From: Mesocentrotus franciscanus
Taxonomy: Eukaryota > Echinodermata > Echinoidea > Camarodonta > Strongylocentrotidae
Direction of reading: 5' to 3'
Length of the DNA stretch: 64,000 nucleotides
Assembly: GCA_037976565.1 (NCBI GenBank)
Contig: CP137675.1
Location: 31,323,820 to 31,387,819 of the forward strand
Shown here: piece by piece, positions 32,471 through 44,520 of the stretch
How positions within the stretch are numbered: position 1 is the first letter of the stretch
Layout of the letters: the number at the start of each line of letters is the position of its first letter
Position numbers and translations under genes: made by a program
Notes under the pieces: generated by a model
Database searches by the model: none
Seen by the model: the letters and a program-made list of their open reading frames with translations, nothing else
What the model was told of the DNA's origin: nothing

Positions 32471-33370
32471 GTACTAATAATGACAATGATCTTCTTCTTC
32501 TTGATTTCTTCCAGGTTGGAGAAATGCGGAGTTGTATCCTTCGCAGATTGGGTCAATTGGATTGGATTGGGTCATATAGCAGTAATAGCATAGCAGTAAT
32601 AATAACAATAATAATAATGATAATAGTAGTAATAACAACAATAATGTCCTATGTAAAAAAAAATTACTCATAAAACTCAGTATATACCTGTGCCTTACAT
32701 AGTAATATAGCATGTTGATAATTGAATAAATCGTATGGATTTTATTTTAAAATATATAATTTTCTAAATTTATAGTAAAATTTTACAACTGGAAAATTTA
32801 AATTCAAGAGACAGCAGCCCCCCATTTATTTGTTACCTTTCTTTGTTGATATATATGTCATGTTGCATTTAGAAAGATCATTATAGAAAAATTATGTTGA
32901 TCAATGAGTTCTAAATGTTAATAAAATTAGTTAATACTGCTTAATTCTTTTCTTTTATTTTCTTATTATGTGAAAGATATGTGATGATGCTGGTGATTAT
33001 GATATTGTAGGCACTCTGTAATGATAATGCTGAATGACTGAGTTGTGATGGGGCTGATGCAGTCTTGTGTATAGAATTGAGTAATTGGTGTTCGACCTTG
33101 TGATTTTTTTTAGATCTGGCATCAGCGAGATAGATTTAATCATCCATCCTCATAGGCGGAATTAAGAGAGTGGGCAAGGCTAAAGTATAAATGCAGTATA
33201 AAAAATGTTTTACAATAGAGAGGAGGGGGCCGGGGGAGTTAAATAATAAGCCAGTGCCAAAATGACAGCATGATAATTGTGGTGGTTGGGGGGAGGGTTG
33301 GAAGAGGGAGGGTAATAGGGCCTATGGAAATGTCAGTATTGGAAGGGGGTCCTGGATTGAAAATGTTACT
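32240..33370. other. Microsatellite-rich intron DNA
   Basis: (GAA)n at 32258-32280, (AAT)n at 32431-32470, further AAT/AAC runs at 32600-32645, and a G-rich patch at 33210-33360. No gene. Confidence 0.6.
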
Positions 33371-33375
33371 GTCCG

Positions 33376-33545
33376 GGGTGCGATTTTTTTTTCTCGTAAC
33401 CTTAACGCGTCGAAATTGACAATAGTGTCACTTGAGCAAAGACTATCAGGGGACTAGATGGTTTGTACGCATACGCGTGGACTTAAACTTTGTGTGTGTT
33501 TTCCATAGAGTATACTACATGTATTAGTAATCGTCGCTATGTAAC
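33376..33545 (+). repeat. Dispersed repeat, inverted partner at 41420-41612
   Basis: Shared words are CCTTAACGCGTCGAAATTG, CACTTGAGCAAAGACTATCAG and CTAGATGGTTTGTACGCATRCGCGTGGACTT, in reverse complement at the partner. The two may be separate MITEs or the ends of one 8.2-kb element. Confidence 0.6.
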
Positions 33546-35259
33546 TCTCAATATAACTTCCATAAAGATATGAGGAAATCAATTTTTATTCTTAAATATG
33601 ATTTTTCTTTTTAAAACAATAGATGTAATAAGACAATTGTTTTTTTGTTTTTTGTTTGTTTAGTAAATCAGCTATCATTTCCAAATTCATCATCTATTTT
33701 ATCTGAATATTGATCCTGATGGATGACTCATGTTGTAAAACAAAGGAAAAAATAAAATAAAAAAGAATGAAATAAAACAAGGAAAAAAATAAAATTGAAA
33801 AAAAAAATTGAATAAAACAATAGAATACATAAATTATTTTAAAACAATGGAATACATGAGAATAGAAATGAAATTTGAATATTTTACTTAATTGATCATA
33901 CGGTAAAGCAAAAACTTTTGTCACCAATATCTGTTCTAAGTATACATTCTTTATTGAATTATCAACAAAAAAATGTACATCTCAATTATCTTATTATGTC
34001 TTCTGTTTTTTAAAGGAGGACAATCCCGACAGTGTAGTTTTCGCTGCTCTAGTCATCGCCATCTTGGTTCCGAAGATCAACTTCTAATTTGCATACAGCT
34101 GTCAATCAAAGTGCTTGTGTAAAAATCATTCAAGACCAGGAATAGACCATTCACTGGCGGGGAAATGCATTTTATTAGGGACAATTGTTTTGCTAAATGT
34201 CTGTGATGTACATCAAATAAATGGAAATTAAATCTTTATGAACCATTCTTTACTGATCTTTGGCTGTCTCAAATTGTTATAATGCGTATATTTATTCAGA
34301 TATAACCTTTTTCCATGCATTGATTATAATATATTCATTTGAGGGAAATGCCCTTCGTAGTAGTGGAATATGCTACACCCCTAGACTTTGGGTTTTGGGC
34401 TCGTCGATTAGGCATAAGGGGTGTTCAGAAATTATACCCACAAAATAAGGGATGGAGTCAGGCTAAGTCATGTATTGAAAAATGTGATTATATTTCCTTG
34501 TATTGATAAAATATTACATTGCTTTTTTTACCTAAATTGCGGTACTCAAATTTTCTGCTAGTCTTTTATCTACCTTCCAGTTCAAAATTTCCCCTTGTCT
34601 CAAAATGGAATGTCTCAAAATGATACGATCCTATCGATAACGCTGGGCCAGCTAGGCTTAGTTGAACAGGATGACGCGTCGTTGATGAATGCTAAGAATT
34701 AGGCTTGCCAACCAGGCACCGTTTGTTATTAGCTGAGAAAATGTTCTTTGATAATGAGAAATAACGAGTTTTGGTAGGATTTCACAATATCATAATTATT
34801 TCATAAATAATTGTTGAATATCTGAATCACGAGCCTTTATTTCAAGATGTAAAAGCAGCCACAAATACATTGAACACCATAATGGGCTGGTAACTTAGAC
34901 TAGTACAGTCCATGTTGCCTTAGTTGCCTAGTAAGGAATGTAGGTCATTTCATTGACCGAGTTTTCCTTTATATATTGTTGAATATAAATACATAAAACA
35001 AATCCAATCTTCTTCTGAAGAATGTCTTTCTTTGGCTCGATTACTGCAACTTTCTCCCTTATTTCCATTGTATGTCTTTAGTGAATGTATAATTTAAAGA
35101 AATTATATGAATGTGATATTTGTTCTTTGATGAAATTTTTGCTAAATTATTTCATATAGACCTAGATCTAACCGTTTTTTTTTTTTTTGGGGAGGAGCAT
35201 TTCCATTTCTGACTAATGATGTAAAAACATAGAGTCTATATTAGCCGAGTAGATTCTAC
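33546..35259. other. Unassigned AT-rich intron DNA
   Basis: No supported gene or element. A-rich run at 33740-33810. Confidence 0.45.
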
Positions 35260-35531
35260 CAGTGGCGGATCCAGGGGGGTGGTGGGCCCCTCCCTAGGAA
35301 AAAACAAGTAAAAACACCCTTTTTGAAAAAAATGAAGATGGGCCCTCCTGGCGCCCAAGGGGTGGTGGTGGAAAAAAAATAACCCTTCCTAAAATTTCGG
35401 GTGCCAAAAAAAAAAAATTGTGCTCACTACCCCCACTGAGCGAAAAGTCGGCCGACACGATTTTCAAATTTTCGCACGAAGTGGGCTCCTTTTTAGGCCC
35501 CCTCCCTTTCCGCCGGCTGGATCCGCCCCTG
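35260..35531. mobile_element. Intact hAT-like MITE with near-perfect 8-bp duplication
   Basis: Ends CAGTGGCGGATCCAGG and CTGGATCCGCCCCTG are flanked by GATTCTAC (35252-35259) and GATTCTAA (35532-35539). 272 bp, no coding capacity. Truncated relatives are at 20270-20450 and 49593-49770. Confidence 0.8.
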
Positions 35532-35539
35532 GATTCTAA

Positions 35540-38500
35540 TTCCGTAGTAGACTAGATCTAGGTCTAGTTTGTACGGTTAGAAGATGTATTTAATATGTTC
35601 TTTCTTTTGCATAGGCATAGCAATTAGTTTGTTGTTGTTTTTATTTTTTCATCATCGGGCCAAAAAGGCAGATATTATGAAAGAAAGAAAGAGAAGGAAA
35701 GAAGGAAAATGAAAACACCTACGAAGTCTCAGACATGCACGGACGGACAATGCAAAGAAGTTCAACGTTTGTATATTTATGAATGACATGTACACATCAG
35801 CGACTGACACAGACTCACACAAGTCAATAGCGTTTGCATTAAAACGGCTCACGTCGAACAAAACTTACCATAATTTAGCGGAAACAAATATAACATGAAA
35901 TATATGTCCACCAAGATGAAACAAAATCACAAAGTTTTCGAAATAAAGTTAAACAAAATAGAGACAGCGAACAGAAATACAAAAAAAAAAAAAATAAAAG
36001 ATAAAGATGGACGGTTCGTTGTCGCACAAATACGTGTGTATCGAATGGAGGGCAAGGTATCGCGAACACGCCCTTGTTGCTGGGCAGAATTGGCGGGCAA
36101 CAATAGCTCTATGAATATTCATGTAGGCTCGTGCGGTTTTTGACTGAAACAACCAATAATGGGTCTTCTAAAATACATAACTTATGTTGCGATTTTTTCT
36201 AAGACGAAGTAAAGAGTGCTCTGATTGTCTAATATTTTTTCTGCAGAGTCTGACGAACTCTGAGGTCACCAGCCGTTCTATTTTTTTGTAATCACGGCAA
36301 ACCACACAATGTGGTCAATTGTCGCGAATGAGATAATGTAGTACGGCCTGCCTTCGCCAAGCCAGTTGATCGCTGCCGATCGTGACGTCACGAAAGTGGG
36401 CGGAAACAACAGCCGAATCTTAGAGCCGAACTGCGATTGGTATTACTTCGGCACATGTATGCGATAATCGGCATTGTTCGGGCATTCGGAACATGCCATC
36501 TGCGTAAGAACCGTATTCTGTTGGTGTCAATAGGCAGCTAGCACCGTCCGCCAGCGCGTACGTATTTTGAACGCCCTCTGCAAAATGCGGGGCACGTGTG
36601 TCTTTAAATTATATTACCCCCATAAAATCTGATTTCATCATATCTTCACCGTAGTTATATCACTGTATATTGAGAGTAAGATCTAAACACATGCATCCAC
36701 CAACGTAGAGAAAAGATTTTTGTGTTGAATGATGAAAAACAACATTGGTCCGAAACCAAGAAGACGTTGACTCCACTAGAAATTGATCATCTATACAGTG
36801 TTAAAAATTCATTCTGACCCCTACAGAAAAGCGTTTTAATGTGCTCATTACTTAATTTTAACCATGCATTTAAGGTTATTTTGATAGTTTTCTCCTTCGT
36901 AGGCATTGGTAGAGATGTCATTGAGAAATTTATTTGAAATTTATTCTTCCGTGAAGTTTTGATGAGGAGGTAATAGAGCTGTTGTACACAGAGGTTACTT
37001 GTAAAATATTTGGAGTGATTATTATCGAGGGTGCATTTAAAATGGAATGCATGTATTCTTTTCAGTTAAAATGTGATATTTTGCATACTTTCTTTTCTAT
37101 TCCATTGTATGGGAGGTCGCAGAAAACATCACAGATTTCCTGATTTTCTTGATCGATTATAATATGTTGAAAACTTTAAAAATTGATACCTTCCCTATTT
37201 CTTATTCCTCAAACTTTTACCAATCAGATTTTCTTATTTGTCTACTTTTATTAAGAACGATTTATCTTTTAGGGTGGACTTCCCCTTTAATCATACAAGG
37301 TTTACAGACCTGTAAATTCCTCTATTTCAACGTTTGACATTGTATCTGAGCCAAACAAAAGTTGTGGTCGATTTCTACACCCTGGATGCATTAGGATACA
37401 TGCAGAAGATGCACATTTGGTTGGGAAAAGATAGCGCTAATATTACTAAAGTAGTCATATGAGCAGTTGAATTGGCAGAAAGGGATGGAACAAACTTTAT
37501 GAACATGGTATACTTGTCTAATTTTCTAACCAGAATGTTAGTATGATACAAATTTCCATTGTTTCTTTTTTATATGTCATGTGCCTAAAAGATTTGTTAT
37601 ATCATGTTCAGGAATTCCTTTGTCTTTAATATGTTTATTTCTTGTGATATACAGGTATGTTTGATAAGTGCAACTGAAAAACTTCATGATTGGTCAGGGA
37701 ATACTTTTGACAATAACATTGAAACTGGTAAGAACATATTGGTTCCCTGCTTCTTACAACAACAACAAAAATCAATGTTTTAATATTCAATTGTTTCTCT
37801 TCATCATTTTATTGCATCGACTTACTCTAAGGTTGTTGGGCATTGAAGGGAGGGAGTAGGAATATAATAACAGTCGCAATGCTTATTTAGACTGATGATA
37901 GTGATGATGATGATGCTGAAAAATATGTAAGAGATTTGATGAAGTTGTTGTTGATGGACTGGTGATGCAAAGAAAGTATTATAGTGGTGGTGATACAGTG
38001 ACAGTAATGATAGTGGTGGTGATAAGAGGATAGATTATGGTGATATGATGATAGGAATGATAATCATGGTGGTGATGATAAGATGATAGTTGTGAAATGA
38101 TAGTAATGATATTCATGGTCGTGCATGGTAATCTAATAAAAGTAATGATGTTTAATAGTGATGATTGGTTGATATTAGTTGTGATGGTGGTGGTGGTACG
38201 TGATGAGGAAGACATATGGCTGGCAATGATAAAGTGAACATCCTGTTTTAAAAATAAATCAATTTAAACAATACTAAAACAATTTTGTACATGCATGGAC
38301 TGGGAGAATGAATTGCTGTTTGTTTGATATAGCACACCTTTTTTTTTTTTAATGGCATTTCGAAATTCCCTTATAAAGCTAATTAAATCAACCTAATCTA
38401 GAGATAATTATCGATCAAAATCGATTACTATCCCCCTTTCTCTCCCCTCCCCCCTCTCTCTCTCTCTCTCTCTCTCTTTATGGATTTAAGCTTACATTAT

Positions 38501-38600
38501 CATTCATTTGCATTTTATGAGCTGTGAATATATATCGTTTCATATTGCCAAATGTATATTATTTGTATAAATATAGGCCCATTTGTAAACTGTATTTTAG
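35540..38600. other. Unassigned intron DNA
   Basis: Opposing open frames at 35875-36152 overlap on both strands and have no motif. 37890-38215 is a GAT/GGT-rich degenerate microsatellite; (CT)n is at 38450-38476. A TGGACTTCCCCTTTAA end near 37272-37289 resembles a TTAA-type MITE terminus, but I could not find its partner. Confidence 0.45.
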
Positions 38601-38602
38601 CC

Positions 38603-38964
38603 ACACTCAAAAAAAAAAGTGCTAAATTTAGCACTTAAAGATTCAATTTTAGCACTTTTTAGGAGCTCGCATAGTGACTGCACTCGAAGTGCTGAGTTAG
38701 CACTTGCACCCGGGCTACTTTGCTAGCACCCAAAGGAGCTGACTGTTGTGCACTTAAAGTGCCAAGTTTTGCTCTCTTTGGGTGCTAGCAGAATAGCCCT
38801 TGTGCAAGTGCTAACTCAGCACTTCGAGTGCAGTCACTATACGAGCTCCTAAAAAGTGCTAAAATTGAATCTTCATGCTAAATTTAGCACCTTTTGAGTG
38901 TACGAGCTCCTAAAAGTGCTAAAATTAAATCTTTAAGTGCTAAATTTACCCTTTGAGTACAGTG
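38603..38964. mobile_element. CACTA-like foldback with GTGCTAAATTTAGCAC words
   Basis: ACACTCAAAA at the left and TTTTGAGTGT at 38892-38901 bound a 300-bp near-perfect palindrome: arms share GATTCAATTTTAGCACTTTTTAGGAGCTCG and GACTGCACTCGAAGTGCTGAGTTAGCACTTG. A further partial end follows, closing with TTTGAGTACAGTG at 38964. Multiple short inverted and direct subterminal copies of one word, and CACTG-type ends, suggest the EnSpm/CACTA superfamily. The 3-bp target duplication could not be confirmed. Confidence 0.6.
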
Positions 38965-39947
38965 ATGTGAGACAGAATGAAAACAAAATGAGAGTACATG
39001 TATATATATTTCTAATGTTCCACTTTAATAGCAGATCATACGATGCACTCCAAAATGTACATGCAAGAATTAAAACACATGCATGGAAAACAAGCCTGTT
39101 CAAAGTTGAGTTCAAAATACGCATTCAAGCTTCATCACAAATATTAATCAAGATTATTTAAAGCTGTAACTCCAAACCATAAATTCTGTTCTATTTCGAT
39201 GTGTGAAAATTAACATACATGTATAACAACTGGTTAAGTGGTCCATTTTGTTTCAACTATAGCAGTTTGCTTATAGATTAACCCTAAAAGACTGGGGTTA
39301 GCCCCCTCTCGACAATTTTCGCGATTTCGCGCTCAAATCTTGCCGCGTGGTTGTAGGGAATGTGGTAACAATGATTCTAAAGAATATCTACACCAAACAT
39401 TGTGATTCTACAAACGAAGCACCAGATTTGTGCATACATTTGCATAATAAATTAGCTATGACAAAAAAAAAAATCGTCATGATTTTCATAAATTTGAATA
39501 TAATATGCATTCTTTTACTTTACATCAAGATCTATACACACTTGACAAATAAACTAGTCCAAGGTCACATTCTCCATGAAAAGCAGGTACTTAGCAAGAA
39601 TTGAACATGAAACCTCAAAAGTACATGTGTGAGTGAACACTACATGGAACTGGAAACATTTCCAAACACTGTTACAAATTTAACCATACATAACTAATTA
39701 TAAGAACATGTTTTAACCAATGCTTACTGATTCATTTCTTACTTCATTTCCTCACAAACTGGCTAGCAAGTCCAACATGTATTATGTATAATGAACTTTA
39801 CATATTATGTGAAAACAGGCCACCCTTGGAAGCTATTAACACAAGAAAATCTTAACCAATTATTCTTGAGCATCAACAGGATTCAACTTGTACTTGTGCA
39901 AATGATGCAAATATGTCATGTATGTGCATCAAGAAAATCTCCTTAAA

Positions 39948-40502
39948 TCAATGTCGGATCACAGGTGGTGCCTGGGACTCCAGGTCAATACCCAAGGCCT
40001 CAAAAGTCTGAATAACTTTGCTCCTTAAACTGTCAACAACATCAGTATTCAAAGCTGTTGCAGCAGATAACACTCTGTTTGTCATAGCATGGGTCATGTT
40101 GGTGTTTGATAAAAGAGAACCAATGAAAAATGCAGCTGGTCTTGTACTGTCATTATGCATTGCTCCATCTTGTTCTTGTAGTAGGCCTATCCTATCATCA
40201 TCATCAAATGCATCATCTGCTGCAGGATTATGCACTTCACCAACAGCAACACCCAAATCAGCATCAACTAGACCCTCCATACCCTGTTCAACTTCAGGTT
40301 CAAGTTCTTCTTGTGGATGTTGGTTTAATAAATGTTTCCTGTAAGAGTTGAAAGTGGTAAATGACGAAGGACATCCACCTTGACCACATACCAAATGTAG
40401 ATGGGGCATGTCAAACAACGCATGAGCAATATGTAAATGGCTGATCAACTTTCCAACAGGCCCTGGAATAATCAAATGACATTTATAGCAAATATATCCC
40501 AT
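39948..40502 (-). CDS. C2H2 zinc-finger ORF, probably transposon-borne
   Basis: 184 codons from an ATG at 40502 to a stop at 39948. Two finger-like units occupy residues 5-62: C-Y-K-C-x12-L-x2-H-L-x3-H and C-x4-C-x7-F-x2-Y-R-K-H-L-x3-H. An acidic, Glu/Asp-rich linker follows, then a helical C-terminus with A-L-N-T-D-V-V-D-S-L-R. The start is M-G-Y-I-C. Two C2H2 fingers at the very N-terminus followed by an acidic linker are familiar from multi-exon proteins carried by animal DNA transposons, and CACTA-like ends lie on both sides (38964 and 41022). It could equally be one exon of a domesticated gene. The frame is intact, unlike the other element genes here, so this piece is young or under constraint. 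Expression is unknown. Confidence 0.55.
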   Translation of the reverse strand: MGYICYKCHLIIPGPVGKLISHLHIAHALFDMPHLHLVCGQGGCPSSFTTFNSYRKHLLNQHPQEELEPEVEQGMEGLVDADLGVAVGEVHNPAADDAFDDDDRIGLLQEQDGAMHNDSTRPAAFFIGSLLSNTNMTHAMTNRVLSAATALNTDVVDSLRSKVIQTFEALGIDLESQAPPVIRH

Positions 40503-40929
40503 TTTCGAAGTTTGACTAGAGTCTATACTAGAAAAGCAGCCTTTAATTTAATTATAACTTAAACCTGAACTTGGTTTATTTGATTGCTTACCTCGCTTTG
40601 ACCCCTTTGACTGCTGCTATATGCAGGATAAGAAGCAACAAACGTTGTGTGGTGCACATGCGCGCTCCGCTTGGCTGGGCATCCTGGCCCTGGCCCCCGA
40701 CCGGGCACGTAGCCGCGCAGCTAGCCTAGCGAACCGCAGGCCGGTCCATCGAGCCAGTGCAGCAAACTTGCACGCGAGGAACAAGTCTGGACAAATCTGG
40801 ATCCCAGCTATTATACTAACCGACCAATCAGATCAGGTTATGCAGTCAGCACTCGATGTTAAGTGCTGCATATTGTTATAGCACTCGTTTTCTGCACTCA
40901 AATATTCAGCACGTTTCGGTTTCCTTGTT

Positions 40930-41022
40930 AAAGTTAACCCGTCAAGTGCTGATTTTGGCACTTCAAGTGTAGAATCTCACTCAGCACCCAACATTTAGCA
41001 CCTCAGTTTTTTGCGTGCAGTG
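40930..41022. repeat. CACTA-like right-hand terminal repeat
   Basis: GTCAAGTGCTGATTTTGGCACTTCAAG...ACTCAGCACCC...ATTTAGCACC leads to TTTTTTGCGTGCAGTG. Reverse-complemented, it begins CACTGCACGCAAAAAA and runs into GGTGCTAAAT, comparable with CACTGTACTCAAA at 38964 and AAAAAGTGCTAAAT at 38609. Confidence 0.5.
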
Positions 41023-41419
41023 GCTGCAATCAACAGTGTTAACCATGAATAAATAAATAAATAAGTACGTCAATATCTCAGATAAATTAAGAGTACATAC
41101 ATGTATGTATATTAAGATAACATCTGGATTCTTTCTTCATCTTGGATGTTAGTGCATGAGAATATAATCATAGATCTTGATCTACGTGAACTTGAACTAA
41201 AAAGAAGCCCATAATACGACTTTCTGAATCATTTTTTAAATCCAATATTAAGTCCATAAGGCCTAAGCACAGTCATTGTGAAGTTGGGGAAGGATTAACC
41301 CAAATTAACCCAGCAGTGTATCCATATTACCCAATAAACAATATTTTAATTTCAGTTGTCCCCTTCGAATCTGATTCTGTGTTAGCAGACGACCATGCCA
41401 CTGTACTGTGTACATATGC

Positions 41420-41612
41420 AAAACGATGCGCGATGCCGATGGCAATGTTATAGTGGCGATAATGATACATGTATAACTCTGTGGAACAGACACAAAGCTG
41501 CTCAAGTCCACGCGCATGCGTACAAAACCATCTAGTACACTGATAGTCTTTGCTCAAGTGGCAATATTGGCAATTTCGACGCGTTAGGGCTACGGAAAAA
41601 GCGCGTCCGGCG
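41420..41612 (-). repeat. Inverted partner of 33376-33545
   Basis: Carries AAGTCCACGCGCATGCGTAC, CTGATAGTCTTTGCTCAAGTG and CAATTTCGACGCGTTAGGGC, the reverse complement of the left copy, with further weak match in the flanking GATAATGATACATGTATAAC. Confidence 0.6.
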
Positions 41613-42444
41613 CGGGTGGGGGCAAATGTCAAAAAATATGTGGCGACGAATCGAAAATGAAAAGAACGAGGCAAAATTGATTTTTTTTTTTTTTTTTAAT
41701 GACGTCACACTTCACCACTCTATAGGGCTTTCACATATACACTCCGGGGCCCGCACGGCGAGTAAAAACAGACATTTTGGGAATTTCCGGCCGGTGTCCG
41801 GCTTGCTCCCGTTCCTACGGGCGCCAGGACATTTTTCACCAGCCGTGGTGCTGAGTTGGCTGCTCCCAATTCTCCCGGCGTTTTCATCTGACCGTCAATT
41901 AGGCCGTAGAAAGCCCGTAAAGGGCATGCATCTTGTATAGGGAAAAGACTTTTGCAATACTTAGTAGTTTTTATTTGATATCTGCTATCTATTTATTCTT
42001 TGCCAGTAAACGTCCAAGCTTTTGGATAAAAAATTCAACATCATCCAAAGGTCTAATTGAGGCTAAGCAATTCACAAATGCTTGTATTTGTGGATATCTT
42101 GTATTTGTGGATATCGCATAGATATCCTCTCCATACGATCTTTTTGACAGGAAGATCAGATTGAAATTAAAGTTCTCAGTTAGTAATTCAGACTAAGATA
42201 TTGAAGGACCAGTTTCGTCTTTGAATTTGTAGGAAAGGCTCGTGGCGGTTCAACGACAAGAGCTGTGGTTTAACCACATAATAATGACTTACATATATAT
42301 TAACATCAAATCCACATCATTCTGGGTTGAGCAAGGAGATTGCCATCCTCCTTTGGGGGTATGGCCAGTATGCTACGCATGTCTGGGTATATATACACCC
42401 CAGTGTCTAAATTTTTATATCAGGTACAAGATAGAGATACGGTC
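41613..42444. other. Unassigned intron DNA
   Basis: T-run at 41681-41698 and a GC-rich patch at 41740-41920. No gene is supported. Confidence 0.45.
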
Positions 42445-42835
42445 TTAAAGATAAAGTTGAGTTCTAGTCATGCGATTTGCATTGTGAAAGAAACGTTGTA
42501 GAATCGATCAGAAAAGGTTGATCATCTAGCAAATAAGTATTGGTGTGTACTGCAAGGTTCTGGAATCATCAAAATGATAAGAAATTTGGCCCAGTCTTGG
42601 TAAAATTACAAGCACTGTACATGGAGAGATGTATATGGGACTACACGAACATGTGGCATAAAATCCGTCCCGATTTTCATGGTGTTACATGCCATATTTA
42701 GAATATTAAGGCATTTGAAGAGCCATGCTTTTCAGGGAACTTTTTTTCTCTGATGTTCTTCCACACTTGCATAATACAATGATAACGCTCACAAATTATT
42801 TTTCACCTCTTCCCAGAACTCAACCTTCTCTTTAA
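42445..42835. mobile_element. TTAA-type MITE, third example
   Basis: TTAAAGATAAAGTTGAGTTC and GAACTCAACCTTCTCTTTAA are inverted, and TTAA lies at both ends. The termini resemble those at 23710 and 25721; the interior differs. Confidence 0.7.
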
Positions 42836-42845
42836 AGTGCAACAT

Positions 42846-43010
42846 GGTCGTAAAGTGTTATACGGTGCCTAAGCTCCTGCAAAACTTAGTCGCTGCGTGC
42901 GAACCACAGCGCCTTGGCATTACATCTAGCTACGTGTGTGCTACTCGCTCGAGCTAACTAGCTGGCCTCAGCAATGTTTCACCGAATTCATATAACTTAT
43001 CAATATATTC
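42846..43010 (+). repeat. Repeat end, inverted partner at 47141-47275
   Basis: Shares GCTCCTG-AAAA-TTAGTCGCTGCGTG, ATCTAGCTACGT and CAATGTTTCACCGAATTCA with the reverse complement of 47141-47275. The pair could be the ends of a 4.4-kb element. Confidence 0.55.
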
Positions 43011-43199
43011 AGGGGAAACAACAAAAAAAGGACACTTTCTGGAAAAAAGGGCACATACAAAGGGAAATATCAAAGCGAAAATATACAATTTTGGTTTCTC
43101 TCTTTACATGCATCGTCCAATGAGCTACTGTTTAAGCATCATTTTACTTTGCTGTTCAATGTGATAGTCTGAATATTCATTTGCATGAGAGCAAAAGTT

Positions 43200-44520
43200 T
43201 CAAGATTTGTTAGGTCGCAGTGCGAAAAATTACAGTTTATAAAGAGGAAAAAGCAAAACTTGATGGGGTATTAATCAAAATCTAATCATAAAAGACTGAA
43301 AATATATTTGATAGTTAACATAAATATTTAAACTATAAATGCGAGCGAACGTAGCGAGCAAGCTTTTTTTTTTGGGGGGGGGGGAGGGGGAGGAAATAAA
43401 GAAAAAAATGCTCTTAGTCGCTTCAAAATTAGGGACACATGTTATGGAGAAATGAAAAGGGAGCACTTATCAGAAGGGAAAAGGACACTTATTAGAAAAA
43501 AAATGGAGCATGTGTCAAAGTAAAAAGGGCAGTAATCAGTGGTGAAAATGGGGCACTTCTCGAACCTGAAAAAGAGCACTCACCAGAGATTTAAAAAAGC
43601 ACTAATGAAAATGGAAGATGGGCATTTGTCAAAGGCAAAGGGAAACCTATAACATTTTGATAGGGGCATTTATCAAAGGTGAAAAGGGGCATTAATGAAG
43701 AGCTCGGTTCCAAAAGTTAGTACATCCATAAATCCAAGTTCTGAGAAAAACACGATTTTTTAATCATCATAGTTAGCAATGTCAGTTTGGAATGATACTT
43801 TGGCTGATTATACTATTGTATGATACAATTATAAAACCACTCTTTAAACAAATCTAGGTCTGCACAAATAGTTGTCATGAATTATTTTAATGTTGTGTGT
43901 GTGGATGTAGTACCTTTTGGAACCGAAATTGGATGTAGTACTTTTTGGAACCGAAAATATTGCATACTGTATGCAAGTTACAATGCATATTAAACTTGAA
44001 TGGATATATTACCTTTTGGAACCGAACTGATTTTTAAATGCCATTTTTTTTTTGGGGGGGGGATTCAGATTTTTGGAAGTGTCAGTATATGAGGCTACTG
44101 GAAATGTGAGAGAAAAAAAACAAACAAAAAAAAATTTTGATAAAAATGGATCAAGTACCTTTTGGAACCGAGCTCTTCATTTATGAGAAAGAGAAGGGGT
44201 TCTTATTTTAAAAAAGAGAAAGGGTCACATATCAAAAGGTAAGAAGGCGCTTATTAGAAAGGAAAAGGGGACGCATGTCAAAGTAAACAAAAAATAAAAG
44301 GACACTTATCAGATATGACAAGGGGCACTTATGAAAATGGAAAAGTAGCATTTATTATAACGGAAAAGGGGCATTTGTTGTAGAAAAAAGGACACCTGTC
44401 AGATTTGAATAGGGATAATTAGGGGGCACTTCAAAGAGTGTGAAACGGGCACATATTACTGTTAGAAAGAAAAAGTGGCGCTTAACTAAAGTATAAGAGG
44501 GCACTTTTGTATGTACTTTG
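43200..44520 (-). repeat. Degenerate minisatellite, inverted relative of 3105-4110
   Basis: Starts with GGTCGCAGTGCGAAAAATTA (complement of the 4050 region) and GCGAGCGAACGTAGCGAGC (complement of the 3911 region). It continues with AAAAGGGGCACTTATCAGA words to about 44515, in the same order as the left copy read backwards. A 486-bp TIR element has inserted at 43695. Confidence 0.65.
43695..44180. mobile_element. TIR element with CTCGGTTCCAAAAG ends
   Basis: Perfect 22-bp inverted ends (GAGCTCGGTTCCAAAAG core). The terminal word recurs internally as GTACCTTTTGGAACCGA near 43911, 43937, 44009 and 44155. It sits inside the minisatellite. No coding capacity. Confidence 0.65.

Noticed and set aside
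32474..32713. Leu-rich frame resembling a membrane protein
   Set aside because: Encoded by AAT/ATA microsatellites on the opposite strand. The same holds for 51730-51951 and 52204-52401.
35875..36152. Opposing frames of 64-82 codons
   Set aside because: Overlap on opposite strands with a poly(A) run in the middle; no motif.
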